DNA of 64,000 nt from Brasilonema sennae CENA114 (GCF_006968745.1 NZ_CP030118.1:5515943-5579942), one strand, 5' to 3'; counted from the stretch's first letter, positions 8,368-16,614 are shown. Notes: a model not told the origin generated them from the letters alone. Program-made: numbers and translations.

Positions 8368-9045
8368 ATGAAGAACGTCAAAAAACAGCGAAACCCAGTC
8401 CTATTGGTACACGGTATTTTTGATACAGGTCGAGTTTTCGATAATATGATTCCGTACTTGAACCAGAGAGGTTGGACGGTGTATGACCTAGATTTAGTAC
8501 CAAATAATGGCAACATTGGTCTTGACACCTTAGCTCAGCAAGTGGCTGATTATATTGATGCGACTTTTGAACCAGAACAACCCTTGGATTTAGTCGGCTT
8601 TAGCATGGGAGGTATCGTTAGCCGCTATTACGTCCAACGACTGGGAGGAATCAACCGTGTGCAGCGGTTTGTTACCATCTCATCACCTCATCATGGCACT
8701 TGGATTGCCTACTGTCGTCAAGGTGTTGGTTGCATTCAAATGCGTCCTGATAGTGTTCTGTTGCAAGATTTAAATCAGGATGTTGAGATGTTAAGACAGA
8801 TCGATTTTACCTCTATCTGGACACCTTATGATTTGATGATTGTCCCTGCGAGTAGTTCGCAAATGCCTGTGGGACGTGAAGTGATAGTACCAGTTTTAAA
8901 TCACTCCTGGATGCTGAGCGATTCCGGAAGTCTGGCGGCGGTGGCGGAGGCGTTGACAATTCAAAATTCAACATGGACTCCCTCCCAGTGCGCTAACAAC
9001 ATTCAAAAGACACAACCCAATACTGAAAAGTCTTCTGTCTATTGA
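8368..9045 (+). CDS. Lipase/esterase of the alpha/beta hydrolase fold (LipA/EstA-like)
   Basis: A 225-residue hydrolase with an N-terminal oxyanion-hole motif VLLVHGIFDTG and the nucleophile elbow GFSMGG (Ser near residue 80). ISSPHHGT, typical of triacylglycerol lipases related to bacterial LipA/EstA, and a late NHSWML that probably supplies the catalytic His are also present. No signal peptide is visible, so a cytoplasmic esterase is as likely as a secreted lipase. The last 25 or so residues look unconserved and may be extended by intergenic sequence. The natural substrate is unknown. Confidence 0.85.
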   Translation: MKNVKKQRNPVLLVHGIFDTGRVFDNMIPYLNQRGWTVYDLDLVPNNGNIGLDTLAQQVADYIDATFEPEQPLDLVGFSMGGIVSRYYVQRLGGINRVQRFVTISSPHHGTWIAYCRQGVGCIQMRPDSVLLQDLNQDVEMLRQIDFTSIWTPYDLMIVPASSSQMPVGREVIVPVLNHSWMLSDSGSLAAVAEALTIQNSTWTPSQCANNIQKTQPNTEKSSVY

Positions 9046-9077
9046 CAAGATGGAATAAAAATGCATTACAGTTTAAA

Positions 9078-9142
9078 GGCGTTAAGCGTAGCTCTGCCGT
9101 AGGCAATCGCCCACCAGAAGGCTCCCTGCTGGAGCATCGCCA
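9078..9142. repeat. Dispersed repeat overlapping the VOC gene end
   Basis: The GGCGTTAAGCGTAGCTCTG sequence, continuing with GCCGTAGGCAATCGC, recurs almost identically at about 39956-39989. It supplies the stop codon and the last 15 or so residues of the minus-strand VOC protein. Confidence 0.8.
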
Positions 9143-9558
9143 ATTTGCGTATACTCAGCACTCCCAAAAATTGCTTCAGGATAACGGTAATACTTCAACT
9201 CCATTAAGTTATAAAAAGGGTCTTCTAAAAAGAAAGTGCGATGTTCTAGGGCAGAACCAACAAAGCGATGTTTAGCTTCTTCTTTAAAAAGGAGTTGTCG
9301 CTGTTGCGCCCTTGCGAGTAAATCCTCCCAATCATGTTCTAAAGTAAAAATTAGCCCAAAGTGTCTTGGGTATATCCCGCGTTGGGGTGTGAGTGGTTCT
9401 TTTGTGACATGAGCTACTAGTTGATGACCGTAGAGATTGAGAATTAGGGCGTTGCGGTTTTCCCGTCCTGGAGTGCAGCCTAAACCATCTACATAATATG
9501 CTTTTGTCTGGGCAATGTCTGTGACGGGAAAGGCAAGATGGAATAACGTTTGGTTCAT
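9082..9558 (-). CDS. VOC (glyoxalase/dioxygenase superfamily) protein
   Basis: A 158-residue single-module vicinal-oxygen-chelate protein. It contains FHLAFPVTDIAQTKAYYVD at the start (metal-ligand His in FHLAF), a central RHFGLIFTLEHDWEDL and a C-terminal FFLEDPFYNLMELKYY carrying the Glu ligand. Family members include glyoxalase I, extradiol dioxygenases and drug-resistance proteins; the specific substrate cannot be assigned. The final residues (about 143-158, GDAPAGSLLVGDCLRQ) are encoded by a dispersed repeat copied elsewhere in the window, so the original C-terminus was probably shorter. Confidence 0.85.
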   Translation of the reverse strand: MNQTLFHLAFPVTDIAQTKAYYVDGLGCTPGRENRNALILNLYGHQLVAHVTKEPLTPQRGIYPRHFGLIFTLEHDWEDLLARAQQRQLLFKEEAKHRFVGSALEHRTFFLEDPFYNLMELKYYRYPEAIFGSAEYTQIGDAPAGSLLVGDCLRQSYA

Positions 9559-9645
9559 TGCTTGTATGGGTAAGACTCCCTCAAGTTTTACCAGATGGAA
9601 GTTGTGCTAAACTCCCTGACACCAGCTATTTTAGAGCATCAACCC

Positions 9646-10557
9646 ATGAGAAAGTTGATCATTCAACTATTAATTGTCATTCTAGTATTAAGCGGGTCAA
9701 TAGGCTATGTGTTTGTGAATCGCGCAACGCCTGCCTCAAGCTGCACGATCGCAAGCCTTACTACACAGGTTGGCAACGGTACATTGTCCTACAGTCAAGT
9801 GGGGAACGGGCGCTCGATTCTACTGTTGCATGGTTTATTTGCCGACAAGGAGCAGTGGAACACCATGATGTGTCGGCTGTCTGAGATGGGCTATCGGGCG
9901 ATCGCCCCAGATCTACCAGGCTATGGCAACAGTAACGGTTTTACTTTGAGTGACTATGCTCTGGAGAACCAAACAACACTCCTACATGAGTTGATGGAGA
10001 AATTGAGGATTAAGTCTTTTGATCTAGCGGGTAGCTCGATGGGGGGAGCGATCGCTCACCTGTATGCTCAACGTTACCCAAACCAGGTGCGTACCCTCGC
10101 CTTTATCGGTTCACCATTGGGCATTGTTGATTGGGCAAGCAGTTTTAAAGAAGCAATCTTCCAAGGCATTAATCCTTTTATTCCAATTACCAAAGAACAG
10201 TTTGCTTTGGAAATCAGCCTGCTTTTCTTCACTCCTCCCACGATTCCTGATTCTGTCATAGCAGAGAAAGTCAACGATTACATTACTCGCAACCAACATT
10301 ACCAGCAGGTTTGGGATATTGTAAATCTCTATGATGACATTCTCTGTCAGGGTGTACCAACTCAACTTCCCACATTCACTATTTGGGGCGAGGAGGACAA
10401 GATTTACGACATTAGTGGGGCTAATCGACTGCAAGAATGTATTGCTGGTGCAAGAGTGATCCAGTTGCCCAAAGCAGGACATCTAGTGCTGATAGAAAAT
10501 GCAGATGAGGCAGCTTCAAAATATGTGGAGTTTTTGCAAACTGCCAGAGGCAGATAG
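9646..10557 (+). CDS. Membrane-anchored or exported alpha/beta hydrolase
   Basis: A 303-residue hydrolase starting with an N-terminal hydrophobic segment (residues about 3-22) that fits a signal anchor or signal peptide. Oxyanion motif ILLLHGLFADKEQW, nucleophile elbow GSSMGG (near residue 129), WGEEDKIYD holding the acidic residue and AGHLVLIENADEAA with the catalytic His complete the triad. The ATG at 9646 is preferred over 9595 because it begins the hydrophobic segment directly. The family includes MhpC-like C-C hydrolases and lipases; specificity is unknown. Confidence 0.85.
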   Translation: MRKLIIQLLIVILVLSGSIGYVFVNRATPASSCTIASLTTQVGNGTLSYSQVGNGRSILLLHGLFADKEQWNTMMCRLSEMGYRAIAPDLPGYGNSNGFTLSDYALENQTTLLHELMEKLRIKSFDLAGSSMGGAIAHLYAQRYPNQVRTLAFIGSPLGIVDWASSFKEAIFQGINPFIPITKEQFALEISLLFFTPPTIPDSVIAEKVNDYITRNQHYQQVWDIVNLYDDILCQGVPTQLPTFTIWGEEDKIYDISGANRLQECIAGARVIQLPKAGHLVLIENADEAASKYVEFLQTARGR

Positions 10558-10625
10558 AACAAGCAAGGGGGAGTTTTGCAGGGTAAGCTCATCTGATGTA
10601 TTTTGGTTTGTGCAAAATGCAAGTT

Positions 10626-11174
10626 CTATTCGTTGTGCAAAAGCTGATCTGGAAGTTGCTCCAAAACCCTTTCAAATGGCGCACTGTTATTGAGTCCCCG
10701 CGTTAAAACGAGCGCACCTTGAACTTGGATCACCGCATCCTCTGCTCGTTGACGTGCCTGTGTTTTAGACAAACCTACCTCTTCTAACACCTGCGCTAAA
10801 CCATCAATCCAAGCATTAAGCATTTGATTGACTTGCTCGTGAAACAAATCGTTGGAATCGCCAAGACTAAATAGCGCTAACAGACACGCATCTCTGCCGC
10901 AGTTGTAAAACTGTTTGAGACTTTCATTCATAGTGTGAATGCGCTTTCTTGGTTCACCCGAACGGTGTAACGGTTCGAGGATTGCTACTCCAAACCACTG
11001 ACTCACATGTTCCAGCACCGCCTCTGCCATCTCCTGTTTTCCATTGGGGAAGTGATGGTATAGGCTTGCTTTACCTAAGCCAGTTGCTTGGGAAATTCGA
11101 GACAGGGTTGCTCCTTCGTAACCATACTGACGAAACACGTTGACTAATCGCCGAGACGCTTCAATTTTGTCCAT
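10626..11174 (-). CDS. TetR/AcrR family transcriptional repressor
   Basis: A 182-residue regulator with an N-terminal TetR helix-turn-helix (GATLSRISQATGLGKASLYHHF, residues about 20-41) and a helical ligand-binding C-terminus resembling the TetR_C subgroup of YxaF/LmrA-like proteins. It is divergent from the hydrolase at 11375. Two inverted repeats of the form GTACCGA-N4-TCGGTAC lie 29-73 bp upstream of its start, with a third, degenerate one before the hydrolase. The regulator is therefore expected to repress itself and its divergent neighbour. The inducer is unknown. Confidence 0.92.
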   Translation of the reverse strand: MDKIEASRRLVNVFRQYGYEGATLSRISQATGLGKASLYHHFPNGKQEMAEAVLEHVSQWFGVAILEPLHRSGEPRKRIHTMNESLKQFYNCGRDACLLALFSLGDSNDLFHEQVNQMLNAWIDGLAQVLEEVGLSKTQARQRAEDAVIQVQGALVLTRGLNNSAPFERVLEQLPDQLLHNE

Positions 11175-11202
11175 TGAATTTTCTGTTTAACCTGTTGACA
11201 TT

Positions 11203-11220
11203 GTACCGATTTTTCGGTAC
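11203..11220. promoter_or_regulatory. TetR-type operator, perfect palindrome
   Basis: GTACCGA and TCGGTAC arms separated by 4 nt, located 29 bp upstream of the tetR-type gene. An 18-bp perfect dyad is the usual size for this regulator family. Confidence 0.75.
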
Positions 11221-11229
11221 AGTTATCTT

Positions 11230-11247
11230 GTACTGAATGTTCGGTGC
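11230..11247. promoter_or_regulatory. TetR-type operator, second site
   Basis: GTACTGA-N4-TCGGTGC has the same geometry as the first site, with one change per arm, and starts 27 bp from the first site's start. It could allow binding of a second dimer. Confidence 0.65.
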
Positions 11248-11324
11248 AAAAATATAAAGATATCAAGCGTATTGTGAAAAACATTTATTTCCAAGCAATG
11301 CTTGTTGTTGTATGTCCTTTTATT

Positions 11325-11342
11325 GTACCGAACGTTCTATTC
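11325..11342. promoter_or_regulatory. Degenerate TetR-type operator upstream of the hydrolase
   Basis: An intact GTACCGA half-site followed by ACGT and a weak TCTATTC arm, 32 bp before the hydrolase start codon. It shares the left arm and spacing of the two sites near tetR. Confidence 0.5.
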
Positions 11343-11374
11343 AAGTGATTTGAAGTCAGGAGAATTTGAGAGCT

Positions 11375-12262
11375 ATGTCCGCATACCGCACAATTGAGAT
11401 TGATAGTCTCCATATTTCCTATCGTGAAGCAGGTTCGCCCTTATCTCCAACAATCCTTTTGCTTCACGGCTTTCCAACTTCATCGCATATGTTTCGTAAT
11501 TTGATGGGTGCACTAGGCGACAAGTTTCATGTGGTTGCACCTGATTATCCCGGTTTTGGTAACAGTTCAATGCCAACGGTAGATGAGTTTGAATACACCT
11601 TTGACCATTTGGCTGAGGTGATGGAGAAATTTATTGAGGCAATTGGATTGAAGAAGTATAGCCTTTATGTAATGGATTACGGTGCCCCAATCGGATATAG
11701 AATTGCAGCTAAGCATCCAGAGCGAGTTGAATCACTGATTGTTCAAAATGGGAATGCGTATGAAGAAGGACTTCGCGAGTTCTGGGAACCCCTTAAGGCT
11801 TATTGGAAAGAGCGTACACCTGAAAATGCTGACAACTTGAGGCAATTTTTCACCTTGGATGCAACCAAGTGGCAATATACTCACGGAGTCCGCAATCCTA
11901 AATCGATTAGTCCTGATAACTGGAATATCGACCAACCGTTACTTGACCGACCTGGTAATAGTAACATTCAGTTAGCGCTGTTCTATAGCTACGGTTCTAA
12001 TCCACCGTTGTATCCCCAATGGCAGGAGTACTTCCGCAAGTATCAACCTCCAACATTAGTTGTTTGGGGCAAGAATGACCAGATTTTTCCTGCCGATGGT
12101 GCTTATCCTTACCTACGGGATTTGAAAAATATTGAATTCCATTTGCTTAATACAGGGCATTTTGCTCTTGAGGAAGACGGTGAAACCATTGCTTTGTTGA
12201 TCACCAACTTTCTGACGAAACAATTGCAACCCTTAGAGCGCCGGTTCAGTAAAAATAGTTGA
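11375..12262 (+). CDS. Alpha/beta hydrolase with Asp nucleophile (haloalkane dehalogenase/epoxide hydrolase-like)
   Basis: A 295-residue cytoplasmic hydrolase. LLLHGFPTSSHMFRNL forms the oxyanion side. The nucleophile elbow reads VMDYGAP (Asp near residue 101) instead of GxSxG, as in haloalkane dehalogenases and epoxide hydrolases. WGKNDQIFPADGA gives the acidic residue and NTGHFALEEDGE the catalytic His. An AGGAGAA ribosome binding site supports ATG 11375 over TTG 11366. It lies divergently from the TetR gene with operators between them, so induction by a toxic small molecule is plausible. The actual substrate is not determined by the sequence. Confidence 0.85.
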   Translation: MSAYRTIEIDSLHISYREAGSPLSPTILLLHGFPTSSHMFRNLMGALGDKFHVVAPDYPGFGNSSMPTVDEFEYTFDHLAEVMEKFIEAIGLKKYSLYVMDYGAPIGYRIAAKHPERVESLIVQNGNAYEEGLREFWEPLKAYWKERTPENADNLRQFFTLDATKWQYTHGVRNPKSISPDNWNIDQPLLDRPGNSNIQLALFYSYGSNPPLYPQWQEYFRKYQPPTLVVWGKNDQIFPADGAYPYLRDLKNIEFHLLNTGHFALEEDGETIALLITNFLTKQLQPLERRFSKNS

Positions 12263-12424
12263 CAAATAAGCCAAAATGTGAATAAGACTCATGTCAGCAA
12301 ATTCCAGTTATTTAGAACCCATTTGGCTTTCCCTAAAGACAGCTTGTGTGTGGGTTTTAACATCACTTATCAGATCGCCATTTTGCTAATCTAGGAGTGG
12401 TGTTGGGTCAAATGGATAAGTCAA

Positions 12425-13330
12425 ATGCTGAAAACAAAACCTGTGACAACCAACTTTGTCAGTCCGATCAAACTCAATCAACGGTTGAATAAATCCCTGA
12501 TGTTATCCAGTCGGCAAATTGGCTGGAAAGGGATCTTGGTTGAACAGTATCAGAATTCTCCGACTCCAAGTGAAACTGAACTTCCTGCCCTGTCAGATCA
12601 TTTGCTCAACTTACCCCTGGGACACCCCGTCCATTTGACCCAGAAGCGTGATGATCGCCTGCATGAATCAATCGTTCAAAAGGGTGACACCATCTTTGTT
12701 CCTGCCGGACAACCGAGCTACTGGCGCTGCCAGGGAAGTGAAACCTACCAGCCAACGCTGCACATCCACTTGAAACCGGAGTTGATCACGCAAGTTGCTG
12801 AAACATCTGAGTTTGATCGGGAGCAGATCAACCTCGTGAACTGTTTCTGTAAGCAGGATTTACACCTTCAGCATATCGCTATGCTGCTCTTGGCTGAGTT
12901 AAAGTCAGGTGGGATGATGGGTCAATTATATGTCGAATCATTGACTCAGGTGCTAGTCATTCATCTTCTGCGACATTATTCCACCTTCACGCAGACAATT
13001 ACGTCCCAGAACAGAAGCTTAACGAACGCTCAATTGCAGCGAGCGATCGACTATATTCACACTCACCTTGACCGAGATTTGTCACTGGTTGAAATTGCAG
13101 GAGTCATTAATATCAGCCCCACTTACTTTGCCAGTTTGTTCAAAAGCACCACAGGTATTTCTCCTCATCAGTATGTGATTAAACAGCGGGTGGAGCAGGC
13201 AAAGCTGATGCTGTTGACAACAGATTTGGCGATCGCCGACATTGCATTACAAGTGGGGTTTTCCAGTCAAAGCCATCTGACTCAACACTTTAAACGCCTC
13301 ACTAGAATGACACCGAAACAAGTTCGCTAA
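12425..13330 (+). CDS. AraC family transcriptional regulator
   Basis: A 301-residue regulator with an unassigned N-terminal sensor domain and a C-terminal double helix-turn-helix (residues about 205-300). It includes LSLVEIAGVINISPTYFASL and ADIALQVGFSSQSHLTQHFK, hallmarks of the AraC/XylS family. It lies upstream of and in the same direction as the metallo-hydrolase, RidA, SnoaL and NAD(P)-binding genes, so it may control that group. The start chosen is the first ATG; no strong ribosome binding site is visible. Confidence 0.9.
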   Translation: MLKTKPVTTNFVSPIKLNQRLNKSLMLSSRQIGWKGILVEQYQNSPTPSETELPALSDHLLNLPLGHPVHLTQKRDDRLHESIVQKGDTIFVPAGQPSYWRCQGSETYQPTLHIHLKPELITQVAETSEFDREQINLVNCFCKQDLHLQHIAMLLLAELKSGGMMGQLYVESLTQVLVIHLLRHYSTFTQTITSQNRSLTNAQLQRAIDYIHTHLDRDLSLVEIAGVINISPTYFASLFKSTTGISPHQYVIKQRVEQAKLMLLTTDLAIADIALQVGFSSQSHLTQHFKRLTRMTPKQVR

Positions 13331-13417
13331 AACCATAAGAATCTGATAAAGCGTTGTAAGAATCTGAAAGAAGTCGAGCATTGGAACTCACTACACTTGG
13401 GATAGATAGGGCATTGT

Positions 13418-13541
13418 TAGACACTTCAGGAATAAACCACTGTAGCTTCTTTGCCCGTTCCTTCAACTCTTCATTAGAAGATTTTGGGATACATCCGCCA
13501 TGTTTTTTAGACCAATTTTGGCTATTATAACCGCAGTGCTG
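13418..13541 (+). repeat. Leader repeat copy A, running into the metallo-hydrolase start
   Basis: Contains GGAATAAACCACTGTAGCTT, a TTCCTTCAACTCTTCAT block and ATACATCCGCCATGTTTTTT, followed by the first 13 or so codons of the metallo-hydrolase. Copies B (14488-14616) and C (15161-15243) repeat this arrangement to different extents. Confidence 0.85.
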
Positions 13542-14465
13542 ATTATTACAACCTCGTATTTTTTTTCGGGGATTGCCATAGGCAAAACTGCGAAAACTCA
13601 AGTACCAGGTGTCTACTCTTTCATGTTAGGCGATTTCACGATTACGGCGCTCAGCGACGGTACACTACCGCAGGATCTCCCTAAGCTCCTAACCAATACG
13701 AACCCGGCAGAAATTGATCGCCTTCTCCATAGCAGCTTTCTTACGAACCCTGTTGAAGCCTCGATCAATGCATTTCTTATCGATACCGGGGATAAACAGG
13801 TGTTGGTGGATACAGGTTCAGGGGAATTATTCGGACCAAAGCTAGGTGGCAAGCTACAAGTGTCGTTAAAGGCGGCGGGCTATGCACCCGACGAGATCGA
13901 TACGGTTCTCCTTACCCATATCCATAGTGATCACAGCGGTGGTCTGGTCAAAGGCGATCAACTAATGTTTCCCACCGCTACAGTTTACGTTGGCAAGCCT
14001 GATGTCGATTTTTGGCTTAATCCTGCCAATGCAGAGCGATCGCAGCTCGACCGCAAATATTTTGATGAAGCAGTCAAAACGGTCAAACCCTATCTCGATG
14101 CAGGCAAGCTTAAGCCGTTTTCCGGCAAGACGGTTATTCTGCCGGGGATTACCGCACGCCCCACGCCGGGACATACGCCGGGACACAGCTTCTTCCTTGT
14201 TCAAAGCGGTGGCGAGAGCATCGAGTTCTGGGGCGATATTCTTCACGTCGCCTCGGTTCAATTTCCGAAGCCCGAGATCACGATTGTCTATGACGTCGAT
14301 CCCAATGCCGCAGCGGTGCAACGTGCGAAACAGTTCGCTGACGCACAGATATCACGCCGCTTAGTTGCAGGCGCACATTTACCCTTCCCAGGAGTTGGGC
14401 ATATTCGCGCGGAAGGTAAAGGCTATGCCTGGGTGCCTGTGGACTATCGCTGGCGTGAACAATAA
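13500..14465 (+). CDS. Exported metallo-beta-lactamase-fold hydrolase
   Basis: A 321-residue protein with an N-terminal signal peptide (hydrophobic residues about 5-25). The MBL zinc site is complete: HIHSDH near residue 140, HTPGH in the ARPTPGHTPGHSF segment, WGDILH and AHLPF. The family includes lactonases, phosphodiesterases and SDS- or organophosphate-degrading enzymes; the periplasmic location would fit detoxification of an external compound. Base composition is visibly richer in G and C than the neighbours, in keeping with acquisition by transfer. Fragments of the same gene recur downstream (14580-14620 and 15058-15158). Confidence 0.88.
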   Translation: MFFRPILAIITAVLIITTSYFFSGIAIGKTAKTQVPGVYSFMLGDFTITALSDGTLPQDLPKLLTNTNPAEIDRLLHSSFLTNPVEASINAFLIDTGDKQVLVDTGSGELFGPKLGGKLQVSLKAAGYAPDEIDTVLLTHIHSDHSGGLVKGDQLMFPTATVYVGKPDVDFWLNPANAERSQLDRKYFDEAVKTVKPYLDAGKLKPFSGKTVILPGITARPTPGHTPGHSFFLVQSGGESIEFWGDILHVASVQFPKPEITIVYDVDPNAAAVQRAKQFADAQISRRLVAGAHLPFPGVGHIRAEGKGYAWVPVDYRWREQ

Positions 14466-14487
14466 GGTTGTGTCGCCAAAAGATAGG

Positions 14488-14629
14488 ACATTTTTAGACT
14501 ACCTGAGGAATAAACCACTGTAGCTTCCTTGCCCATTCCTTCAACTGTTCATAACAAGGTTATGGAATACATCCGCCATGTTTTTTAAACTAATTTTAGC
14601 TGTTATAACCGCAGTAAGGACTTAGACAC
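14488..14629 (+). repeat. Leader repeat copy B with a truncated signal-peptide remnant
   Basis: Repeats copy A from the GAGGAATAAACCACTG block to ATACATCCGCCATGTTTTTT. It then keeps the first 13 codons of the metallo-hydrolase frame (MFFKLILAVITAV), which run into a stop at about 14625-14627, just before the RidA gene. This small frame could be translated as a leader peptide. Confidence 0.8.
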
Positions 14630-14630
14630 A

Positions 14631-15029
14631 ATGAGAAAGCAACTTATTAATCCGCCACAACTCTATGATGGAAGACCACACGGAATGTCCCATGCTGTTA
14701 TCGATACCGCATCGGCTACCGTTTACATTTCTGGTCAAGTTGACTGGGATGTGAACCATCAAGTCTCATGCCATACCGTCGAGGGGCAACTCTCGAACGT
14801 GCTAACGAACCTAAAGGTCGTCCTAGATGCATCGGGAAGCTCCGTAGAGAATCTGCTTAGCCTTCGCATCTATGTTCGTGGTGAACTTGGAGAATTTATG
14901 GGGACTATCGCACCAATTATCGGGCAATTTCTAGCAGAATCGCGCCCCGCTCTTACTGGCATCGGTGTTTCCTCACTTGCCTCTCCAGAAACATTGGTTG
15001 AAATTGAGGCAACAGCAGCACTTAAGTGA
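14631..15029 (+). CDS. RidA/YjgF family protein (enamine/imine deaminase)
   Basis: A 132-residue Rid-family protein with the typical pattern YISGQVDWD, TVEGQLSNVLTNLKVVLDASG and a late RPALTGIGVSSLASPETLVE. In family enzymes the conserved Arg of the (S/R)xRxx segment binds the carboxylate of the imine; here RPALTGIG supplies the candidate Arg. Members hydrolyse reactive enamine or imine intermediates or serve in catabolic pathways. It sits directly behind leader repeat copy B, as if that promoter region had been placed in front of it. Confidence 0.88.
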   Translation: MRKQLINPPQLYDGRPHGMSHAVIDTASATVYISGQVDWDVNHQVSCHTVEGQLSNVLTNLKVVLDASGSSVENLLSLRIYVRGELGEFMGTIAPIIGQFLAESRPALTGIGVSSLASPETLVEIEATAALK

Positions 15030-15057
15030 CCAACTGATTTCCGAAATTCGTGTTTAT

Positions 15058-15158
15058 TTAGGTGGCAAGCTACAAGTGTCGTTAAAGGCAGCTATGCACC
15101 CCACGAGATCGATCTGGTTCTCATTACCCATATCGATACTGATCACACCGCCGGTCTG
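15058..15158 (+). pseudogene. Internal fragment of a second metallo-hydrolase copy
   Basis: About 100 bp matching 13842-13948 of the exported metallo-hydrolase gene. It shares GGTGGCAAGCTACAAGTGTC and a TATGCACCC-CGAGATCGAT block. A 4-nt deletion breaks the frame and the zinc motif has decayed from HIHSDHSGG to HIDTDHTAG. No start, N-terminus or C-terminus is left. It lies between RidA and leader repeat copy C. Confidence 0.85.
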
Positions 15159-15160
15159 TA

Positions 15161-15242
15161 GGACATTTTTAGACATCTCAGGAAGAAACCACTGTAGCTT
15201 CCTTGGCCTTTTCTTCAACCCTTCATTAAGAGGTTTTTAGCA
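15161..15242 (+). repeat. Leader repeat copy C upstream of the SnoaL-like gene
   Basis: Contains GACATTTTTAGAC, shared with copy B, then GGAAGAAACCACTGTAGCTT and TTCTTCAACCCTTCATTA. It ends just before the ATG of the next gene and lacks the signal-peptide remnant. Confidence 0.8.
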
Positions 15243-15701
15243 ATGCAATTTTTAGGTGAAACAAAAGAACAATCTACGGCTGCTGAGGTTTTTGCTGACA
15301 GTCTCGCACTGATTACAAAGGATATTCAAGCCTGGGTAGAGCTGTTTGCCGAAAATGCAGTCGTTGAATTTCCGTATGCTTCTGCTCTCGGTTCACCACA
15401 ACGATTAGAAGGCAAACCTGCCATCTACAACTACATGAAAGACGCGTTAGCACAGATGCAAAATTTGGTATTCACGAACATTCGTGCCTACCCAACGTCA
15501 AACCCTAATGTTCTATTTGCTGAGGTGCATGGGAAAGCCATAATTGTCGCTACAGGTCGTCACTATCAGCAAGATTATGTGATGCGACTGGAAACCAAGG
15601 ATGGCAAGATCATCCACTACCGTGAATACTGGAACCCTGTCCCCGTTCTTGATGCGTTCGGTAGCACACAAAATTTGCGTCAATCTTTTAATGCACAGTA
15701 A
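15243..15701 (+). CDS. SnoaL/NTF2-like domain protein
   Basis: A 152-residue protein with an NTF2-like cone fold pattern: AEVFADSLALITKDIQAWVELFAENAVVEF at the start (shown here in part as ITKDIQAWVELFAENAVVEF), GSPQRLEGKPAI, YVMRLETKDGKIIHYREYWN and a C-terminal PVPVLDAFG. This is the ketosteroid isomerase-like/SnoaL family, in which a small cavity binds a polycyclic or hydrophobic substrate. The stop codon is 19 nt from the next gene, so the two are probably co-transcribed. The substrate is unknown. Confidence 0.85.
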   Translation: MQFLGETKEQSTAAEVFADSLALITKDIQAWVELFAENAVVEFPYASALGSPQRLEGKPAIYNYMKDALAQMQNLVFTNIRAYPTSNPNVLFAEVHGKAIIVATGRHYQQDYVMRLETKDGKIIHYREYWNPVPVLDAFGSTQNLRQSFNAQ

Positions 15702-15720
15702 TGCAGAGGAGAGGATAGAT

Positions 15721-16614
15721 ATGAAAATTGTGATTGCAGCCGCATCAGGCAATATTGGACGACGCACCGCAGAGAAAATCATCCAGGCTGGTGCTGAAAC
15801 TATTCTTCTGGCACGACATCCAGAGAAGTTGGCTGATTTAGTGACTCAAGGTGCCACGGTGAAGCCAATCAGCAGCGATGATACTCAAGGGTTGATCGAG
15901 GCAACCCAAAATGCAGATGCTTTGTTTTGGCTGACTCCACCGAAACTTGATGCACCAAGCTTACGCGACTGGTGCATCCAGACGGCAATGGCTGCAGCTA
16001 AAGCAGTGCGTGAAAACGGTGTCAAGCGAGTCGTCAACATTTCTGGCATTGGTGCGGGTTCAGCATCAAACTTGGGTACAGTCTCATTTGGTGGAAACGT
16101 CGAATCGATCTTCAACCAAACTACAGCAAATGTGCTGCATTTGCGTCCCGGCTATTTCATGGAGAATTTTCTAGATCAAGTTGAATTCATTCGGCGAGAC
16201 GATACCGTATACTTCCCCTATGCCAGCGATCATGATATTCCTTGGATTAGTACTGACGATATCGGCGATGAGGCAGCAAAATATCTACTCAATGATGGTT
16301 GGGCAGGTCATTGGACTCGGAATTTAATGGGATCCGAAAATTTAACGCTGTTTGAAACAACTGCTGTCCTTTCACAAGTGCTCAATCGCCCGATCAAATA
16401 TGTCCAGGTGACTATTGAATCGATCCAGCAGCGCCTTGCATTGACGGGCGCAACACCTGATGTACAACGAGAGTTGGGCAATCTGTATCGTGCCCTTGGC
16501 AATCCTGACGGAGTTTATGCGACAGTACGAACACCTGAAGCTGTTACACCAACGACGTTTGAGCAGTTTGTAAAAAACAAACTATTTCCAAACAATCTAG
16601 CACTTACGCATTGA
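15721..16614 (+). CDS. NmrA-like NAD(P)-binding Rossmann protein
   Basis: A 297-residue atypical short-chain dehydrogenase with the N-terminal nucleotide-binding motif IVIAAASGNIGRRTAEKII and a later RPGYFMENFL typical of the NmrA/HSCARG/QOR2 group. GAGGAGAGG precedes the ATG at 15721, so the longer frame that overlaps the SnoaL gene is not used. The tight spacing to the SnoaL gene suggests one transcript. Members reduce quinones or sense NADP(H); a quinone or enone reductase role is an inference. It ends the accessory enzyme block that begins with the TetR gene. Confidence 0.88.
   Translation: MKIVIAAASGNIGRRTAEKIIQAGAETILLARHPEKLADLVTQGATVKPISSDDTQGLIEATQNADALFWLTPPKLDAPSLRDWCIQTAMAAAKAVRENGVKRVVNISGIGAGSASNLGTVSFGGNVESIFNQTTANVLHLRPGYFMENFLDQVEFIRRDDTVYFPYASDHDIPWISTDDIGDEAAKYLLNDGWAGHWTRNLMGSENLTLFETTAVLSQVLNRPIKYVQVTIESIQQRLALTGATPDVQRELGNLYRALGNPDGVYATVRTPEAVTPTTFEQFVKNKLFPNNLALTH

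Noticed and set aside
9042..9275. 77-codon frame downstream of the lipase
   Set aside because: Antisense to the VOC gene and partly repeat-encoded.
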